A stretch of 64,000 bases of DNA from Deltaproteobacteria bacterium (lineage in GTDB: Bacteria; Desulfobacterota; Syntrophia; Syntrophales; UBA2210). Under the pieces are notes generated by a model. The model was given only the letters and a program-made list of their open reading frames with translations. It ran no database searches and was not told the DNA's origin. Made by a program: the position numbers and the translations under genes. Below, piece by piece: positions 63,348 to 64,000 of this stretch. Each line of letters opens with the position of its first letter. Position 1 is the stretch's first letter. The stretch lies in contig JAFGTS010000026.1 in NCBI GenBank assembly GCA_016933965.1, positions 1 through 64,000 of the forward strand. Reading direction: 5' to 3'.

Positions 63348-64000
63348 ATGGAAATACGCGAAACGACTGAAAAAGAGTGGAACATGCAGCTTTCCCGCTG
63401 CACCATTCCGTCCGTCTATCAGGACAGCCGCTGGCTTGAATTGATACACCGGACCTACCCCGGGCTCAAAATCCACCGCATTATCTGCTGTGAAGAGGGG
63501 GAAACTGTCCGTTATCTTCTTCCCCTCGTCGAGGTGAGGCCTCTCGGCAGGCTGCGTCCGATGCTGATATCTCTTCCTTTTGGGAATTACGGCGGCTTTC
63601 TCTTTCCGCCGGGTGGGGAGGATGGCCCCGATGAACCTGGTTTGGGGGCCCTGAGAGACTATTTCAAAGGAAGCCGGGCCTTCGCCCTGGAGATCAGAGA
63701 GCGGGGGCGACCATCGTGCCGGCTTTCCACCGACGACCGGTTCAGGACCTTTATCCTTTCCTTTCCAGAGAGCATCGACGAGCTGTGGAACCGGGTGATC
63801 TCCGGAAATGCCCGAACGTCGGTCCGCAAGGCGGAAAAATCGGGCGTGACGGTTCACTTCGACCATCCGCGGGCGATGGCCTTTTTCCTGGAGCTCTATG
63901 AAAGACAATCCTCCTTCCAGGGAACGCCGGTTCATTGCCGGTCATGGTTTCCCGACATGAAAGAGCTTTTCCCGGAAGAGCTGGAAATCGCCCTTGCCCG
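63348..64000 (+). CDS. FemAB/GNAT-like acyltransferase, truncated by window end
   Basis: Open from the ATG at 63348 to the end of the window (217 codons, no stop); a GTG at 63330 is also in frame. Features are YQDSRWLELIHRTYPG near the start, SLPFGNYGGFLFPPG and NARTSVRKAEKSGVTVHF, the pattern of FemAB-related acyltransferases seen in exopolysaccharide gene clusters. Same strand as the glycosyltransferase, 42 nt after it. The C-terminal part is not visible. Confidence 0.75.
   Translation, partial: MEIRETTEKEWNMQLSRCTIPSVYQDSRWLELIHRTYPGLKIHRIICCEEGETVRYLLPLVEVRPLGRLRPMLISLPFGNYGGFLFPPGGEDGPDEPGLGALRDYFKGSRAFALEIRERGRPSCRLSTDDRFRTFILSFPESIDELWNRVISGNARTSVRKAEKSGVTVHFDHPRAMAFFLELYERQSSFQGTPVHCRSWFPDMKELFPEELEIALA

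Overview
The window looks like a chromosomal segment of a strictly anaerobic, Gram-negative Desulfobacterota (former Deltaproteobacteria) bacterium, plausibly Syntrophales-like. This is inferred from gene content only: a class III ribonucleotide reductase (nrdD/nrdG), a flavodiiron oxygen reductase with rubredoxin and rubrerythrin, an acyl-CoA dehydrogenase, TolC and a secretin (outer membrane), KdsD (LPS Kdo synthesis), and an MSHA-type type IV pilus locus. No rRNA, tRNA or CRISPR array was seen.

Layout. 1-3.2 kb: dispersed-repeat end, a small membrane protein and mutS. 3.3-9.7 kb (minus): an orphan GAF-GspE ATPase and a transglutaminase/ABC-transporter operon. 9.9-11.9 kb (plus): oxygen-detoxification cluster (flavodiiron protein, rubredoxin, rubrerythrin). 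12-16 kb (plus): a GAF-rich adenylate cyclase and TolC. 16-23 kb (mostly minus): folE2 next to a PTPS-III-like pterin enzyme, a HAD phosphatase, an aminotransferase, a NUDIX protein, an esterase-like hydrolase, a two-zinc-ribbon thioredoxin, kdsD and an ADP-ribosylglycohydrolase remnant. 23.2-26.1 kb (minus): nrdD-nrdG behind tandem NrdR-like boxes. 26-29 kb (plus): purB, a lipoprotein and a methyltransferase. 29-33.8 kb (minus): PilZ protein and HD-GYP protein, behind a near copy of the nrdD promoter and boxes. 34-35.5 kb (minus): HU/IHF protein and acyl-CoA dehydrogenase.

36-48.5 kb (plus) is an MSHA-like pilus assembly locus in the order PilM-PilN fusion, PilO-like, PilP-like, secretin, ExeA/MshM-like ATPase, MshE ATPase, MshG platform protein, membrane-bound sigma-54 activator and two type IV pilins. 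48.6-53.8 kb holds two paralogous GT-C/TPR membrane proteins around a family 2 glycosyltransferase. 53.9-58.4 kb holds an ECF sigma factor, a small membrane protein and four minor-pilin-like proteins, the last with a Thr-rich linker. 58.6-64 kb holds a giant GT-C-like protein, a ChbG/HpnK-type deacetylase, a polyprenyl-phosphate glycosyltransferase and a truncated FemAB/GNAT-like gene.

How parts may work together (inference): cyclic-di-GMP links the PilZ and HD-GYP proteins to the MshE-type ATPase of the pilus. The GT2/GT-C genes could glycosylate the pilus, the Thr-rich minor pilin being an obvious candidate. NrdR, or a factor with the same site, may couple nucleotide status to the PilZ/HD-GYP operon. 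At least two MITE-like elements of about 125 bp with terminal inverted repeats lie here, one of which supplies the end of the HD-GYP reading frame.
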